From Yersinia bercovieri ATCC 43970 (lineage in GTDB: Bacteria > Pseudomonadota > Gammaproteobacteria > Enterobacterales > Enterobacteriaceae): a DNA stretch of 64,000 bases. A program made the translations under genes and the position numbers. The stretch spans positions 1,674,001 through 1,738,000 of the forward strand of contig NZ_CP054044.1 in NCBI RefSeq assembly GCF_013282745.1. Reading direction: 5' to 3'. Positions 1-8,695 of this stretch are shown piece after piece; the first letter of the stretch is position 1; every line of letters starts with the position of its first letter. The notes under the pieces are model-generated. The model saw only the letters and a list, made by a program, of their open reading frames with translations. It was not told the origin of the DNA and did no database searches.

Positions 1-452
1 TTAACCGATTGCTGCGTATGCCGCTAGGCCGGGCATGGGAAGCGCTGCGCGAGGATGAAATTGCCTGCCGTTCACTGGGCCTTAGCCCAACCAAAATCAA
101 GCTAACGGCGTTTACCATCAGTGCGGCCTTTGCCGGTTTTGCCGGTACGCTGTTTGCTGCCCGACAAGGTTTTGTCAGCCCAGAGTCTTTTACCTTTGTT
201 GAATCGGCTTTCGTGCTGGCGATAGTGGTCTTAGGGGGGATGGGTTCACAGTTCGCGGTCATTCTGGCGGCGGTAATACTGGTGGTTTCGCGCGAGTTAA
301 TGCGTGATCTCAATGCCTACAGCATGTTGCTGTTGGGGGCATTGATGGTATTGATGATGATTTGGCGACCGCAGGGCCTGTTGCCAATGAAACGGCCACA
401 ACTGAAGCTGAAAGTAGCCGAAATCAACGCTAAACAGGGGGAGAAAGCATGA
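1..452 (+). CDS. livM: LivM, branched-chain amino acid ABC transporter permease (3' part only)
   Basis: The reading frame is open from the first base (codons in phase from position 3) and lacks its start, so this is the C-terminal ~150 residues of an inner-membrane permease of the LIV high-affinity leucine/isoleucine/valine importer. Visible features are the cytoplasmic EAA-type loop ([18 protein letters not shown]) that contacts the ATPases, followed by hydrophobic membrane segments and a short polar tail. The stop overlaps the livG start in an ATGA quartet, which implies translational coupling, and livG and livF follow in the usual order. The window edge, not a mutation, explains the missing 5' part. 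LivH and the binding protein should lie just upstream. Identity is firm from family motif and context. Confidence 0.95.
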   Translation, partial: NRLLRMPLGRAWEALREDEIACRSLGLSPTKIKLTAFTISAAFAGFAGTLFAARQGFVSPESFTFVESAFVLAIVVLGGMGSQFAVILAAVILVVSRELMRDLNAYSMLLLGALMVLMMIWRPQGLLPMKRPQLKLKVAEINAKQGEKA

Positions 453-1216
453 GTACGCAACCTTTGTTAGCCGTTGAAGGGCTGTCGATGCGTTTTGGTG
501 GATTACTGGCGGTCAACAATGTGGGATTGACCCTTAATCAGGGGGAGATTGTCTCACTGATTGGCCCTAACGGGGCGGGAAAAACCACCATTTTTAACTG
601 CCTGACTGGATTTTACCGCCCAACTGGCGGCACCATTAAGTTACGTGATCGCCATCTGGAAGGGCTACCCGGCCAGATGATTGCCCGCATGGGCGTGATT
701 CGTACCTTCCAGCACGTGCGTTTGTTCCGCGAAATGACTGTCGTAGAGAACTTGCTGGTGGCACAACATCAGCATCTTAAAAGTGGTATTTTTGCCGGTT
801 TGCTGAAGACGCCGGGCTTTCGTCGCGCAGAAGCTGATGCCCTGGAACGTGCCGCCACCTGGCTGGAGCGTGTCGGCTTATTAGAGCTGGCAAACCGACA
901 GGCAGGTAATTTGGCCTATGGTCAGCAACGGCGTCTGGAGATTGCCCGCTGCATGGTGACCCGGCCCGAACTATTGATGCTCGACGAACCTGCGGCAGGT
1001 CTGAACCCGAAAGAGACTGATGAACTGAATCAGTTGATTATGGAGCTACGAAGCCAGCATCAGGTTTCAGTTCTGTTAATTGAGCATGATATGAAACTGG
1101 TGATGGGCATCTCTGACCGCATTTACGTGGTGAATCAGGGAACGCCGTTGGCACAAGGCACTCCCGCTGAAATCCGTGATAACCCGGATGTGATTCGGGC
1201 CTATTTGGGTGAGTAA
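449..1216 (+). CDS. livG: LivG, branched-chain amino acid ABC transporter ATPase
   Basis: Cytoplasmic ATP-binding subunit that pairs with LivF to drive LivHM. The 255 residues carry a Walker A motif (GPNGAGKTT, about residues 39-47), a Q-loop (RTFQHVRLF), an ABC signature variant ([13 protein letters not shown]), Walker B ([11 protein letters not shown]) and the switch histidine ([11 protein letters not shown]). Length is typical of LivG. The start codon overlaps the livM stop by four bases; a 44-base gap separates it from livF. The family also includes other HAAT-type ATPases, but the paired livG-livF arrangement after livM makes the assignment secure. Confidence 0.95.
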   Translation: MSTQPLLAVEGLSMRFGGLLAVNNVGLTLNQGEIVSLIGPNGAGKTTIFNCLTGFYRPTGGTIKLRDRHLEGLPGQMIARMGVIRTFQHVRLFREMTVVENLLVAQHQHLKSGIFAGLLKTPGFRRAEADALERAATWLERVGLLELANRQAGNLAYGQQRRLEIARCMVTRPELLMLDEPAAGLNPKETDELNQLIMELRSQHQVSVLLIEHDMKLVMGISDRIYVVNQGTPLAQGTPAEIRDNPDVIRAYLGE

Positions 1217-1260
1217 CCTTATGTTGAGTAAATGGAAAGCGGGCGAGGCATAAACATAAC

Positions 1261-1962
1261 ATGTTGTCATTTAATCAAGTTTCAGCCCATTACGGCAAAA
1301 TTCAGGCGCTGCATCAGGTTAGTTTACATATTCAACAGGGCGAAATTGTTACGCTGATTGGGGCCAATGGTGCGGGTAAAACGACATTGTTGGGAACATT
1401 ATGCGGCGAGCCGCGCGCCACTGAAGGCAGCATCGTTTTTGGTGAGCAGGATATTACTGACTGGCAGACGGCCCGCATTATGCGCGAGGCAATTGCGATT
1501 GTACCTGAAGGCCGCCGGGTGTTTTCGCGCATGACGGTTGAAGAGAATCTGGCGATGGGCGGCTTCTTTGCTGATCGCCAGCAATATCAGCAGCGCATTG
1601 AGCGCGTTTACGACTTGTTTCCACGGTTGTTTGAGCGGCGTATTCAGCGGGCAGGGACGATGTCCGGTGGTGAGCAGCAGATGCTGGCGATTGGTCGTGC
1701 ATTGATGAGCCAACCTAAGTTACTGCTTTTAGATGAGCCGTCACTGGGGCTGGCGCCGATTATTATCCTGCAAATATTTGATACTATTCAACAGTTAAGA
1801 GAAGAGGGAATGACCATCTTCTTAGTTGAGCAGAATGCAAATCAGGCGCTGAAATTGGCTGATCGTGGTTATGTACTGGAGAATGGGCGTATTGTTCTGG
1901 AAGATACAGGGGCTGCTTTACTGGCGAATGAAGCTGTGCGTTCAGCTTATCTGGGGGGTTAA
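1261..1962 (+). CDS. livF: LivF, branched-chain amino acid ABC transporter ATPase
   Basis: Second cytoplasmic ATPase of the LIV importer, 233 residues, the usual LivF length. Walker A is GANGAGKTT (about residues 34-42), the signature is MSGGEQQMLAIGRA, Walker B is LLLLDEPSLGLAP and the switch region is IFLVEQNANQAL, the E-Q-N form typical of LivF. Starts 44 bases after livG with only a weak GAGG-like ribosome site rather far from the ATG. It is the last gene of the operon: a GC-rich stem with a T run lies about 30 bases behind its stop, and the next gene is on the opposite strand. Confidence 0.95.
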   Translation: MLSFNQVSAHYGKIQALHQVSLHIQQGEIVTLIGANGAGKTTLLGTLCGEPRATEGSIVFGEQDITDWQTARIMREAIAIVPEGRRVFSRMTVEENLAMGGFFADRQQYQQRIERVYDLFPRLFERRIQRAGTMSGGEQQMLAIGRALMSQPKLLLLDEPSLGLAPIIILQIFDTIQQLREEGMTIFLVEQNANQALKLADRGYVLENGRIVLEDTGAALLANEAVRSAYLGG

Positions 1963-1994
1963 GCAGCCATAGCTATTACGCAGGATTCTCTTTT

Positions 1995-2017
1995 AAGGCC
2001 CGGTAACGGGCCTTTTT
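1995..2017 (+). terminator. Intrinsic terminator of the liv operon
   Basis: A stem GGCCCG / CGGGCC with loop GTAA is preceded by AA and followed by TTTTT. It sits 33 bases after the livF stop and before the convergent fimbrial operon. On the minus strand the flanking bases read AAAAAGGCCCG...CGGGCCTT, so it could help stop fimbrial transcripts too, but the T run favours the plus direction. Confidence 0.9.
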
Positions 2018-2055
2018 ATGGTGAAAATATAACATTATCAATGGGCTAATCAGTA

Positions 2056-3126
2056 TCATGCCTCAGGGGTGATCGTAAAGTTCAGCGTGTCGCTATAACT
2101 ACCTTTATCAGTGGTTTTAGTACTATAAGCTGTAATTTCAGGTGTCCAACATACCTCATTTTCGTGTCGTCGATTTGGATTTGGAGCTAACTCAACCCAA
2201 TTTCCCCAATTTTCTTGCTCAGGTAGAGAGATGTCCTCTTGATAGCCGTTGCCATCTAGAAATATCTTGTAGTTAATCACGTTATTGCTGGATTTTTCAA
2301 TTAATTGAAAATGTTGACCGTCTGCAGATAACCCATTAGTACTGCTGGCGTTAATTGTATAATTGTGACCACTCGTTATCCCCACCCCTCGGTAGCTGAT
2401 ACATAAGCGATTGGCCTCTGGATGTTTCAGTGGAGCCTCTAAGCCGCGGGCTTTCCCATCGAGCAACGTATCCAGATCAATGGGCTTTAATTCCCATGTT
2501 GCTGATTTTAAAATAAACTTAGGGGGAATTTTCAACGCATCTGGTGGTGAACTTGGATCAAAGTCTTTGCACTGATTGCCTAATGGGTTAAAAGAAACAC
2601 CCTTTGGATCAACAACAAGTGATTGAACATGGCCATCGTCCTTAGCTATAAATTCAACAAGGCCAATAGTTACGCCGACTCTTACAGCGGCAAGAGCGTG
2701 AATAATATGAGAGGAAACTACAAATGAGACATTATAGAATGCCGTCCCAGTAATAGTTTTAGAGTCAAGTACCCATTCATTATTGGAAAGGCGCGATACT
2801 ATGCCATTACCATTAATAGATAAATTACTGATAGCGGTTGGATAAGATGTACGGAATTCTTCACCATCCTTATTATAAAGATGGAATGATAATAATGGGT
2901 GCAGATCATCAGAATCCTCAGTTTTTTCAGATAAATCATCTACCACATTTGCCCGAAAAGAGACTTCTACGCTGCCATCATCTAATAGTTTCATTGAGCA
3001 ATTTGTATAGCCTGTGACGAACCTTTCACGAGAGTCAGGCGCTGCCATCACGGCGGGAGACAGTATTAATAGCAATAGCCCCATAAATAAGTGTTTATTG
3101 ATTATATTCACTTGGTATATCTCCAT
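2056..3126 (-). CDS. Putative fimbrial tip adhesin / initiator subunit (alpha-type fimbriae)
   Basis: A 356-residue secreted protein with a hydrophobic N-terminal signal (FMGLLLLILSPAVMAAP) and no later membrane segment. It is the last gene of the fimbrial operon, the place and size (about 360 residues) of CfaE/CooD/CblD-type tip subunits of CS1-like fimbriae, which both start pilus assembly and bind the receptor. I see no diagnostic motif, so the role is inferred from position, signal and length. Few cysteines are present (one near the mature N-terminus, one mid-protein, others further on). The ATG at 3126 lacks a clear ribosome site; a GTG at 3111 has GGAG nine bases upstream and still keeps the whole signal peptide, so it may be the true start. 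The upstream gene ends only five bases away. Confidence 0.6.
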   Translation of the reverse strand: MEIYQVNIINKHLFMGLLLLILSPAVMAAPDSRERFVTGYTNCSMKLLDDGSVEVSFRANVVDDLSEKTEDSDDLHPLLSFHLYNKDGEEFRTSYPTAISNLSINGNGIVSRLSNNEWVLDSKTITGTAFYNVSFVVSSHIIHALAAVRVGVTIGLVEFIAKDDGHVQSLVVDPKGVSFNPLGNQCKDFDPSSPPDALKIPPKFILKSATWELKPIDLDTLLDGKARGLEAPLKHPEANRLCISYRGVGITSGHNYTINASSTNGLSADGQHFQLIEKSSNNVINYKIFLDGNGYQEDISLPEQENWGNWVELAPNPNRRHENEVCWTPEITAYSTKTTDKGSYSDTLNFTITPEA

Positions 3127-3131
3127 AACTG

Positions 3132-3656
3132 TCAGCTGTTTATTTCGAAGATTAATGTTAGCTGCCCTTGATATTTTCCAGCAGTATCTTGCCCATCAGG
3201 TGCCAGGGCCGAAATATGTAATAGATAATCGGCACTATTCTGGCTGGTTGTACCTTTGTCGACAGTAAATTTTTGTGGAATAGCGGCTAACGGCTGTAGA
3301 TGGCCAGCCCTGCCCCACTTCACCTCGGCTGGCAGGAACGCCAATGCTACTGAATGTGCAGCACTGGTTTCGCGGGTGAGTATTAATGGCGTCTTAACCG
3401 AAATAGTGAAACTCTCTGCCTGTCGAAGTTTTACCCTCACTGGCACTTCTGCCTGAAAAAGAGACCGATTTTCTGGGGTATTCTCCAGCTTAATGTTGCT
3501 ATACCAACCACCGCCTGTCGGATTTTCGATCTCAATTCTTTCTGGTGCAGTGACATCTAATTTGACATCAATACTTCCTAGCGGAATCGGAGCTGTCGCT
3601 GAAGCTACCTGACAGAGAAGTAATAATGATATGGCGACTATTGTGATAATTTTCAT
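3132..3656 (-). CDS. Minor fimbrial subunit (pilin-like)
   Basis: A 174-residue exported protein with signal peptide MKIITIVAISLLLLCQVASA. The mature part is beta-rich and ends in YQGQLTLIFEINS, the alternating hydrophobic last strand expected of a pilin-type subunit that is held by a periplasmic chaperone. The start at 3656 was chosen because AAGGAG lies six bases upstream and the signal peptide begins there; a longer frame from 3686 would add ten polar residues. It stands between the second chaperone and the putative tip adhesin, so a minor or adaptor subunit is likely. The family was not recognised more precisely. Confidence 0.6.
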   Translation of the reverse strand: MKIITIVAISLLLLCQVASATAPIPLGSIDVKLDVTAPERIEIENPTGGGWYSNIKLENTPENRSLFQAEVPVRVKLRQAESFTISVKTPLILTRETSAAHSVALAFLPAEVKWGRAGHLQPLAAIPQKFTVDKGTTSQNSADYLLHISALAPDGQDTAGKYQGQLTLIFEINS

Positions 3657-3670
3657 AACGCTCCTTGTCT

Positions 3671-4318
3671 TTAATCGACAGTGCATCTCAAGCTAAAGGT
3701 TTTATCCTCAATCATTCCCTGTATATCTCTGGCTGCCAGTTGCCGACGTTGCTCGGGATAGAGATTAAAATCTTTGATATCCTGGCCTTGGGCTATTAGT
3801 TGGTGCCACCGCAGACGGGTATTACCGATATTTTGTAACTCTATCCCCCCGTTGACACAGCGGTGCTCCCACTGGTGCTGCGATGATGCTGGCAAATGCC
3901 TGATTAACCCCATATAACTTAATTGCACACCTAATACCGCCCCATGACCGCCCTTAACCCGCAGGTTTTTTTCAGGGGCCACTGATAACCGATAGACCTG
4001 CTCTTTCTCCGGCGCTTGTAGCGCTTTCAGGAGTACTCTTCCGCTCTGCTTGGGGCCGAGAGTCAGTTTGGCTGGAACGGCAAACAGTGACGGCTGCAGT
4101 TGTTCCCCAACTGCGGTCAATGATTCTTGCTCGGGTGATACACCGGGGTTATTGACTTGATATAGCTGGACTGTGATGTATTCGGTCATTGAGCTGCGAT
4201 TGATAACATTTACCACAGCATTGGCCTGTCGCATCTCCAACACATGTGGCTGAATATCAATGGCGCCAAATGCACTGAGCGGTAGCAAACTAACCGCAAT
4301 TAAGAGTAAAAGGTTCAT
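3671..4318 (-). CDS. Periplasmic fimbrial chaperone (PapD-like, second copy)
   Basis: A 215-residue protein with a signal peptide (MNLLLLIAVSLLPLSAFGA). The mature sequence has the layout of the PapD-like N-terminal Ig domain: an edge strand near the start (PHVLEMRQANAVVNVIN), the consensus stretch FAVPAKLTLGPKQSGRVLL, then QVYRLSVAP. The second domain is shortened, as in chaperones of alpha-type fimbriae. It should bind subunits in the periplasm and hand them to the usher. Its start overlaps the preceding chaperone gene by 29 bases, so the two are probably translated in concert. Two adjacent and divergent chaperones in one operon suggest that pilins and tip subunits have separate carriers. 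Confidence 0.8.
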   Translation of the reverse strand: MNLLLLIAVSLLPLSAFGAIDIQPHVLEMRQANAVVNVINRSSMTEYITVQLYQVNNPGVSPEQESLTAVGEQLQPSLFAVPAKLTLGPKQSGRVLLKALQAPEKEQVYRLSVAPEKNLRVKGGHGAVLGVQLSYMGLIRHLPASSQHQWEHRCVNGGIELQNIGNTRLRWHQLIAQGQDIKDFNLYPEQRRQLAARDIQGMIEDKTFSLRCTVD

Positions 4319-4976
4319 TATCTACCTTCCCGCTAAGCTGTTTGACTGGCAAGGTGATCGGCGTGCCAGGATATAGATTCAGGCTGTCAGCCAGTTTGGA
4401 GTCATTAGGTGATTTGAGTTGTTCAAACTTACTGTGGACGCTACCTGTGGAACTCAGCATCAAACGGTTGTCGGGCATACATTGATGCTGCCAATGGCGA
4501 GTTTGTGCCGCTAGAGGTGGAACATGGTGAATCAGCACCCCATAACCAATACTGATAGTCATAGGCGCGTGAATTTTACTTTTATCGGCTTTGTTCACAA
4601 CGGCTTTGGTCTCGACTATCGGATCGATATATAGACGATAGAGTGTTTCTTGCGTTGGCGATTTTAGCGGTAATAACTTGATATCCCGCTTCTGTTTCGG
4701 CCCTAATGTAATTCGGTTAGGGTTAAAAATCATTTCAGGCTGAGGAATATCACTAATCAGGGTTTTTTTCTCTGGATTGATACCTGGGTTATCGACCCGT
4801 TGCAGTGAGATATCTAAATAGAGTGGCTTATCACCGCTGTTATAGACTTGTATCGTGCGGTGTTGATCCAGTGCATTAACCGTAGTTTTGACGGGAATGA
4901 CTGACAACTGCCCGTAAGTTGCAGTAATTGGCAGCAACAGTAAAAAAGCGGCTGATAGTAACTTATTGTGTTTCAT
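4290..4976 (-). CDS. Periplasmic fimbrial chaperone (PapD-like, first copy)
   Basis: A 228-residue exported protein with signal MKHNKLLSAAFLLLLPITATYG. The Ig-like chaperone domain is visible in LSVIPVKTTVNALDQHRTIQ, in DKPLYLDISLQRVDNPG, and in MIFNPNRITLGPKQKRDIKL followed by ETLYRLYIDP. This pattern matches the CfaA/CooB group of chaperones. The start at 4976 has AGGA eight bases upstream; the longer frame from 5009 would overlap the usher gene and place eleven residues before the signal. It lies 17 bases after the usher stop and overlaps the next chaperone gene by 29 bases. Confidence 0.82.
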   Translation of the reverse strand: MKHNKLLSAAFLLLLPITATYGQLSVIPVKTTVNALDQHRTIQVYNSGDKPLYLDISLQRVDNPGINPEKKTLISDIPQPEMIFNPNRITLGPKQKRDIKLLPLKSPTQETLYRLYIDPIVETKAVVNKADKSKIHAPMTISIGYGVLIHHVPPLAAQTRHWQHQCMPDNRLMLSSTGSVHSKFEQLKSPNDSKLADSLNLYPGTPITLPVKQLSGKVDNEPFTLNCG

Positions 4977-4993
4977 TATAATTCCTGTTGATG

Positions 4994-7351
4994 TTAATTC
5001 GAGTGGCACTGGTAAATATGATCATGCTGCCGGCGCATATCGCAGCGATAACGGATTGAGCCATTTTGGACAGTAATTTCTCTCAATATGGTATTTGAAC
5101 TAATGGAGAACAGCCCATTAGGGTGGACGGCATCACCTGTCTCCTGAATAACTCCGCTGACGGGTTGCCCACGGAGATCTTTGAGGAATCCGTTGTAAAG
5201 CAGGCTTAAACTAATGTCTGCTTTACTGGAGAAGACCTGCCCGGGGTGCGCCCGTACAATATTGACCGGTAGCTGAATATGCATATCCAGATCACTACGG
5301 TCATTATGAGTAGAGATAAAGAAACGATCCTGATAGCGGGGAATCGGTATGGCATAGAGGCCGCCGCCCGTTATTGGATGGCCTTCTGCCTGGAAGCTAT
5401 AAGGCGTATCTGATAATTCTGGCGTTTCTATTAATAGTGCCGAACCGCTGTAGCTACTACGCCCCAGCGCTACCCCTTGTGGGCTGACGGCAAGCATACC
5501 GTTATAACTGATCCCACCATTGGCTATTTTGCTATCAATACCTACTCGGGCGGATATATCTCCACGGCTTCCACTACGATGCGCAAAGCTGCCGATACTA
5601 TTGTTACTCCCGCTGGTACTGCCATTAATACCCAAAGAGCTGGTGCCATGGTTATCGGTGAACTCTTTTTGGTAACTGGCACTGGTGGTTAACTGCTGCT
5701 GTGCATAGACACTGTTTATACTGGCGCTGCTCTGCTGGAAAGAGAGTGTAGTATTGAGAAAAACACCATAGTTATTATCGCGATAGCTATAGCTATTTGT
5801 TCTGTTCCACAGGCCCCCTTTTTGTACGCCAAGGGAGAGATTTAGGCCAAATTGTGGGTGCCGCCAGTCCCAACTGCCCTGAATACGGTGCTGTCTACTG
5901 CGTTCATATTGATTAAATTGGTAACTGAGTTGAGTTGGCCCAAAGCGACGGCTGTAAGATACAGATGTACTGCCGTAGTTTGGTGCATATATTGATACAT
6001 CTGGTGTTTGATAACGAGCTACTGATAGATAGCCTAATATAGTATTTCCGCCATTCAAGCGCAGATATCCGCCACCATGTTTTTCACCAGACATCATGCC
6101 AAGGGTCGGGGTAATCGTCAGATCGGAGAAACCCCATGGGCGCGATATATTCCCTTCAGCGGCCCAGTGATGGGCATTATCTTTAAGCAGCGAAATATTT
6201 GTTTGTAGATTTTTTATATTCATACTGCGGCCAAATTGCACTAAATAAGGGTGAGCTCTATAAGGGTGAACTCTATTAGGATTTTTATTGCGTACCGTCC
6301 CTTTTCCCATGGTGACAAACCAACCATTATTGGTTTGAGTACTGATATTGCTGATGATTTGGCTTTCCTGGCTGATTACGCGACCAGTATTATCTACTAA
6401 GCGAATTTCAACGTTATAATAGCCGCCAGGCAGTTGATTATAATTAATTTCATTGCGGCCCAGTTGTGCAGGAATACGGCGAATAAGTTGATTATCGCGG
6501 TAAATCTCAAAATCCCCATCCGCTGTGGCATATAACACCAGGCTACCCGCAGAGGGCTTATCAAGAGCCAAATAGCTTTGGCTACCCAAGGTGATAAATT
6601 GGTCTAACGCCGGGTTAAGTAAGGTGTGAATGCTACCGGCGCTGTTATCTAGACTATTTTGCCTGCCTGTTCGTAAATAGAGTGTCTGAAAGTTCTTTTG
6701 TAGATACCAACTATCAATTCCTTTCTGGGTTTGGTGTTGGTACTGGGGGGTGTTCCTTTGCAGATAATTATTCTTCGAACGCGTGGTGTTATAAAACCAA
6801 TTTACAAAGCCATAAGATTGCAAAGGCAAACCAATATAGCCCTGACCACGACCAGATATAGCTCGGTAGTTTTTGGCCGTCATGCGCAGATCAAAAGATT
6901 GGTTATGCACCAGGCCCCACGTAGTCGGTGGCATCAAGTAGCGGTTGTTGCTATTGTTTATTGTGATGATATTATTAATTTTATCCAGCATGATATTATG
7001 GCCAGATAAAATATAGTCACAACCATTTTGACATTGTAAATAGGGGAGTTGAGCTAGGATCTGTTCTAACAATATAATTGACTGTTCACTAACATTGTTG
7101 TTTCTATATTTTTGCTTGTCAAAACTTAATTGCTGTTTATCTTCTGAAAAAAATAGCGGGCCAGGCAAGGTTTTGCCATCTAACACGCCAATTAATTGCA
7201 GTGTGTTATTTTCTTCAGCGGCAGAGAACCCTGCGGGGACTAAGTACTCAATGGATATATCTTCGGATATATCTTCTGCCCACGCTGGATTAAATGTAGG
7301 GAATAATAAAATACATAAAATCAACTGATTGTCTTTTAGTATCTTTGCCAT
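4994..7351 (-). CDS. Outer-membrane fimbrial usher (CS1/CFA-I type)
   Basis: A 785-residue protein with signal peptide (LILCILLFPTFNPAWA). It should form the beta-barrel pore through which subunits are polymerised and exported. The order of parts fits ushers of the alpha clade (CooC/CfaC/TcfC): an N-terminal periplasmic domain; a long barrel rich in aromatic residues and serine/asparagine repeats (VSYSRRFGPTQLSYQFNQYE); a plug-like segment around ADGDFEIYRDNQLIRRIPAQ; and a C-terminal domain with AHPGQVFSSKADISLSLLYNG ending in a cysteine-containing tail. It is shorter than the gamma-type FimD/PapC ushers (over 800 residues). Preceded by a 214-base AT-rich gap after the second pilin gene, followed at 17 bases by the first chaperone. 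Confidence 0.85.
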   Translation of the reverse strand: MAKILKDNQLILCILLFPTFNPAWAEDISEDISIEYLVPAGFSAAEENNTLQLIGVLDGKTLPGPLFFSEDKQQLSFDKQKYRNNNVSEQSIILLEQILAQLPYLQCQNGCDYILSGHNIMLDKINNIITINNSNNRYLMPPTTWGLVHNQSFDLRMTAKNYRAISGRGQGYIGLPLQSYGFVNWFYNTTRSKNNYLQRNTPQYQHQTQKGIDSWYLQKNFQTLYLRTGRQNSLDNSAGSIHTLLNPALDQFITLGSQSYLALDKPSAGSLVLYATADGDFEIYRDNQLIRRIPAQLGRNEINYNQLPGGYYNVEIRLVDNTGRVISQESQIISNISTQTNNGWFVTMGKGTVRNKNPNRVHPYRAHPYLVQFGRSMNIKNLQTNISLLKDNAHHWAAEGNISRPWGFSDLTITPTLGMMSGEKHGGGYLRLNGGNTILGYLSVARYQTPDVSIYAPNYGSTSVSYSRRFGPTQLSYQFNQYERSRQHRIQGSWDWRHPQFGLNLSLGVQKGGLWNRTNSYSYRDNNYGVFLNTTLSFQQSSASINSVYAQQQLTTSASYQKEFTDNHGTSSLGINGSTSGSNNSIGSFAHRSGSRGDISARVGIDSKIANGGISYNGMLAVSPQGVALGRSSYSGSALLIETPELSDTPYSFQAEGHPITGGGLYAIPIPRYQDRFFISTHNDRSDLDMHIQLPVNIVRAHPGQVFSSKADISLSLLYNGFLKDLRGQPVSGVIQETGDAVHPNGLFSISSNTILREITVQNGSIRYRCDMRRQHDHIYQCHSN

Positions 7352-7565
7352 TGGATTCCATTCCGCGATTAATTATTATAAAATATGGTCTTGCTTAGGG
7401 TTAAATGCTTTTTTAATTTAACTAAAGTATAGGCTCCACAACGAGCTTAATTGTTCCTTTATATATTTTTGTGTCAGATAGGGGCGTAACACTCATTCCA
7501 AATTTTTTGTCTATGTTGTCGATAGTGATGTGTTATCAATATTTTTTACTGCCATTTAAGGATAA

Positions 7566-8114
7566 TTAACTCAATGGTTCTAAGGTAAAGGTAAGTATCC
7601 CAGTGTATAACTCTCCCGCCTTTATAAGGACAGACCCTGGTATAGCTTCAATCCTTAGCGGTATTAACAAAGGGACTACATCATCATTACCTGGTAGAAG
7701 TATTGATACTTTGTTAATTTTTACGGGATTGGCAGATAATAAACGCTTCTCCCCGTTATTTGTACTAATAGATACCTCCATGGGAAAGCCTTTATATCCC
7801 CTCCTCGTAAGCGTTGTCAATTCAGCGTCGTCGTTGATACTCAGATTATATCCCTGCTTAGCATCAGAATTATGTCTTATTTTAAGACTTAAGGCACTGC
7901 TCATGAAACGAGGCGCATGGCCATTATAATCTCCATATTCTAATACAATGACATCTCCCGGTGCAGATTTTGTCAGGCTCACGATATCCAATTCTAATAT
8001 TGACGGAATTGTTGCTTCAACTTTAATCTCTTTGGTCACTGGCGCTGAGTAAACAACTGTGCTGCTAGCAAACATTACCATGACAACAAAGCGCAAAATC
8101 CATATCCATTTCAT
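7566..8114 (-). CDS. Second fimbrial pilin (CFA/I-like major-subunit family)
   Basis: A 182-residue exported protein with signal MKWIWILRFVVMVMFASS ending near VVYSA. The mature start PVTKEIKVEATIPSILELDI closely parallels the other pilin (AVTKDIIVEATIPATLDMTD) and the CFA/I pattern of an N-terminal donor strand followed by P-x-L-D/E. The C-terminus (YTGILTFTLEPLS) is the matching last strand. No cysteine is present, as is usual for alpha-type pilins, which lack the disulfide of FimA-like pilins. I chose the ATG at 8114 because the signal peptide begins there; a GTG at 8126 in frame adds four residues. It lies behind an internal terminator, so it is likely made in smaller amounts than the first pilin. 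Confidence 0.8.
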   Translation of the reverse strand: MKWIWILRFVVMVMFASSTVVYSAPVTKEIKVEATIPSILELDIVSLTKSAPGDVIVLEYGDYNGHAPRFMSSALSLKIRHNSDAKQGYNLSINDDAELTTLTRRGYKGFPMEVSISTNNGEKRLLSANPVKINKVSILLPGNDDVVPLLIPLRIEAIPGSVLIKAGELYTGILTFTLEPLS

Positions 8115-8142
8115 TGTAGTAATCACTCAATTTTCATAGCGT

Positions 8143-8179
8143 GAAAAATGCAGCCGAGAACTAAGTCTCCCAGCTGCAT
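8143..8179 (-). terminator. Partial terminator inside the fimbrial operon
   Basis: Read on the minus strand, ATGCAGC pairs with GCTGCAT, an inner GAGA/TCTC extends the stem, and TTTTTC follows. It stands between the first pilin gene and the rest of the operon. In fimbrial operons a leaky terminator here commonly gives an excess of major pilin over usher and chaperone; that function is inferred. Confidence 0.75.
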
Positions 8180-8215
8180 CTGTTAATCAAATAAATATAT
8201 ACAGCATGGTGGTAA

Positions 8216-8695
8216 TTAAGAGTTAGGTTCTAAAGTAAGTTTAAGGGTGCCACTATATGTATCTCCTCCCACAGCATCAATTGGTGTTTTACCCGAAATA
8301 ACTAAGTTAACATCTTTGTTAAGATCGTCATTTCCGAAGTCAATAACCTCGCCAACCTTCAGATCGTGTGTACCCAGTTTTAGGTCAATCTTGCCAAAAT
8401 CTTTTTTGGTTATTTTTTCTTCTAGCTTGAGTTCTTCGGTCATAGTAACCTTCAAGCCGTCACCGTTGCCTCTGAACCTGACTGGCTGAGTTATTGTGTA
8501 AGCGCCGTTATCGGGGTCGTGCACCATTTTCAGAGGGGTGATATTAATTGCCTTCCCCTGAGCATCAGTCATATCTAATGTCGCCGGGATTGTTGCTTCA
8601 ACTATAATATCTTTGGTTACTGCGTTTGAATAAGCCGCTGTGCTGCTAGCCAATATTGCCATAGTCATAATAGATAGTAGGGTCTTTTTCATCAT
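8216..8695 (-). CDS. Major fimbrial pilin (CFA/I-like)
   Basis: A 159-residue protein, first gene of the fimbrial operon. Signal peptide KKTLLSIMTMAILASSTAAYS; mature protein starts about NAVTKDIIVEATIPATLDM, with the donor-strand-like N-terminus of CS1/CFA-I pilins. It continues with NITPLKMVHDPDNGAYTITQ, similar in arrangement to CfaB, and ends in YSGTLKLTLEPNS. No cysteines. ATG codons at 8695 and 8692 are adjacent; AGGA lies five and eight bases upstream respectively, so 8692 is equally plausible. It is separated from the next gene by a terminator, in keeping with the most strongly expressed gene of the operon. The promoter must lie in the AT-rich region to its right. Confidence 0.85.
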   Translation of the reverse strand: MMKKTLLSIMTMAILASSTAAYSNAVTKDIIVEATIPATLDMTDAQGKAINITPLKMVHDPDNGAYTITQPVRFRGNGDGLKVTMTEELKLEEKITKKDFGKIDLKLGTHDLKVGEVIDFGNDDLNKDVNLVISGKTPIDAVGGDTYSGTLKLTLEPNS

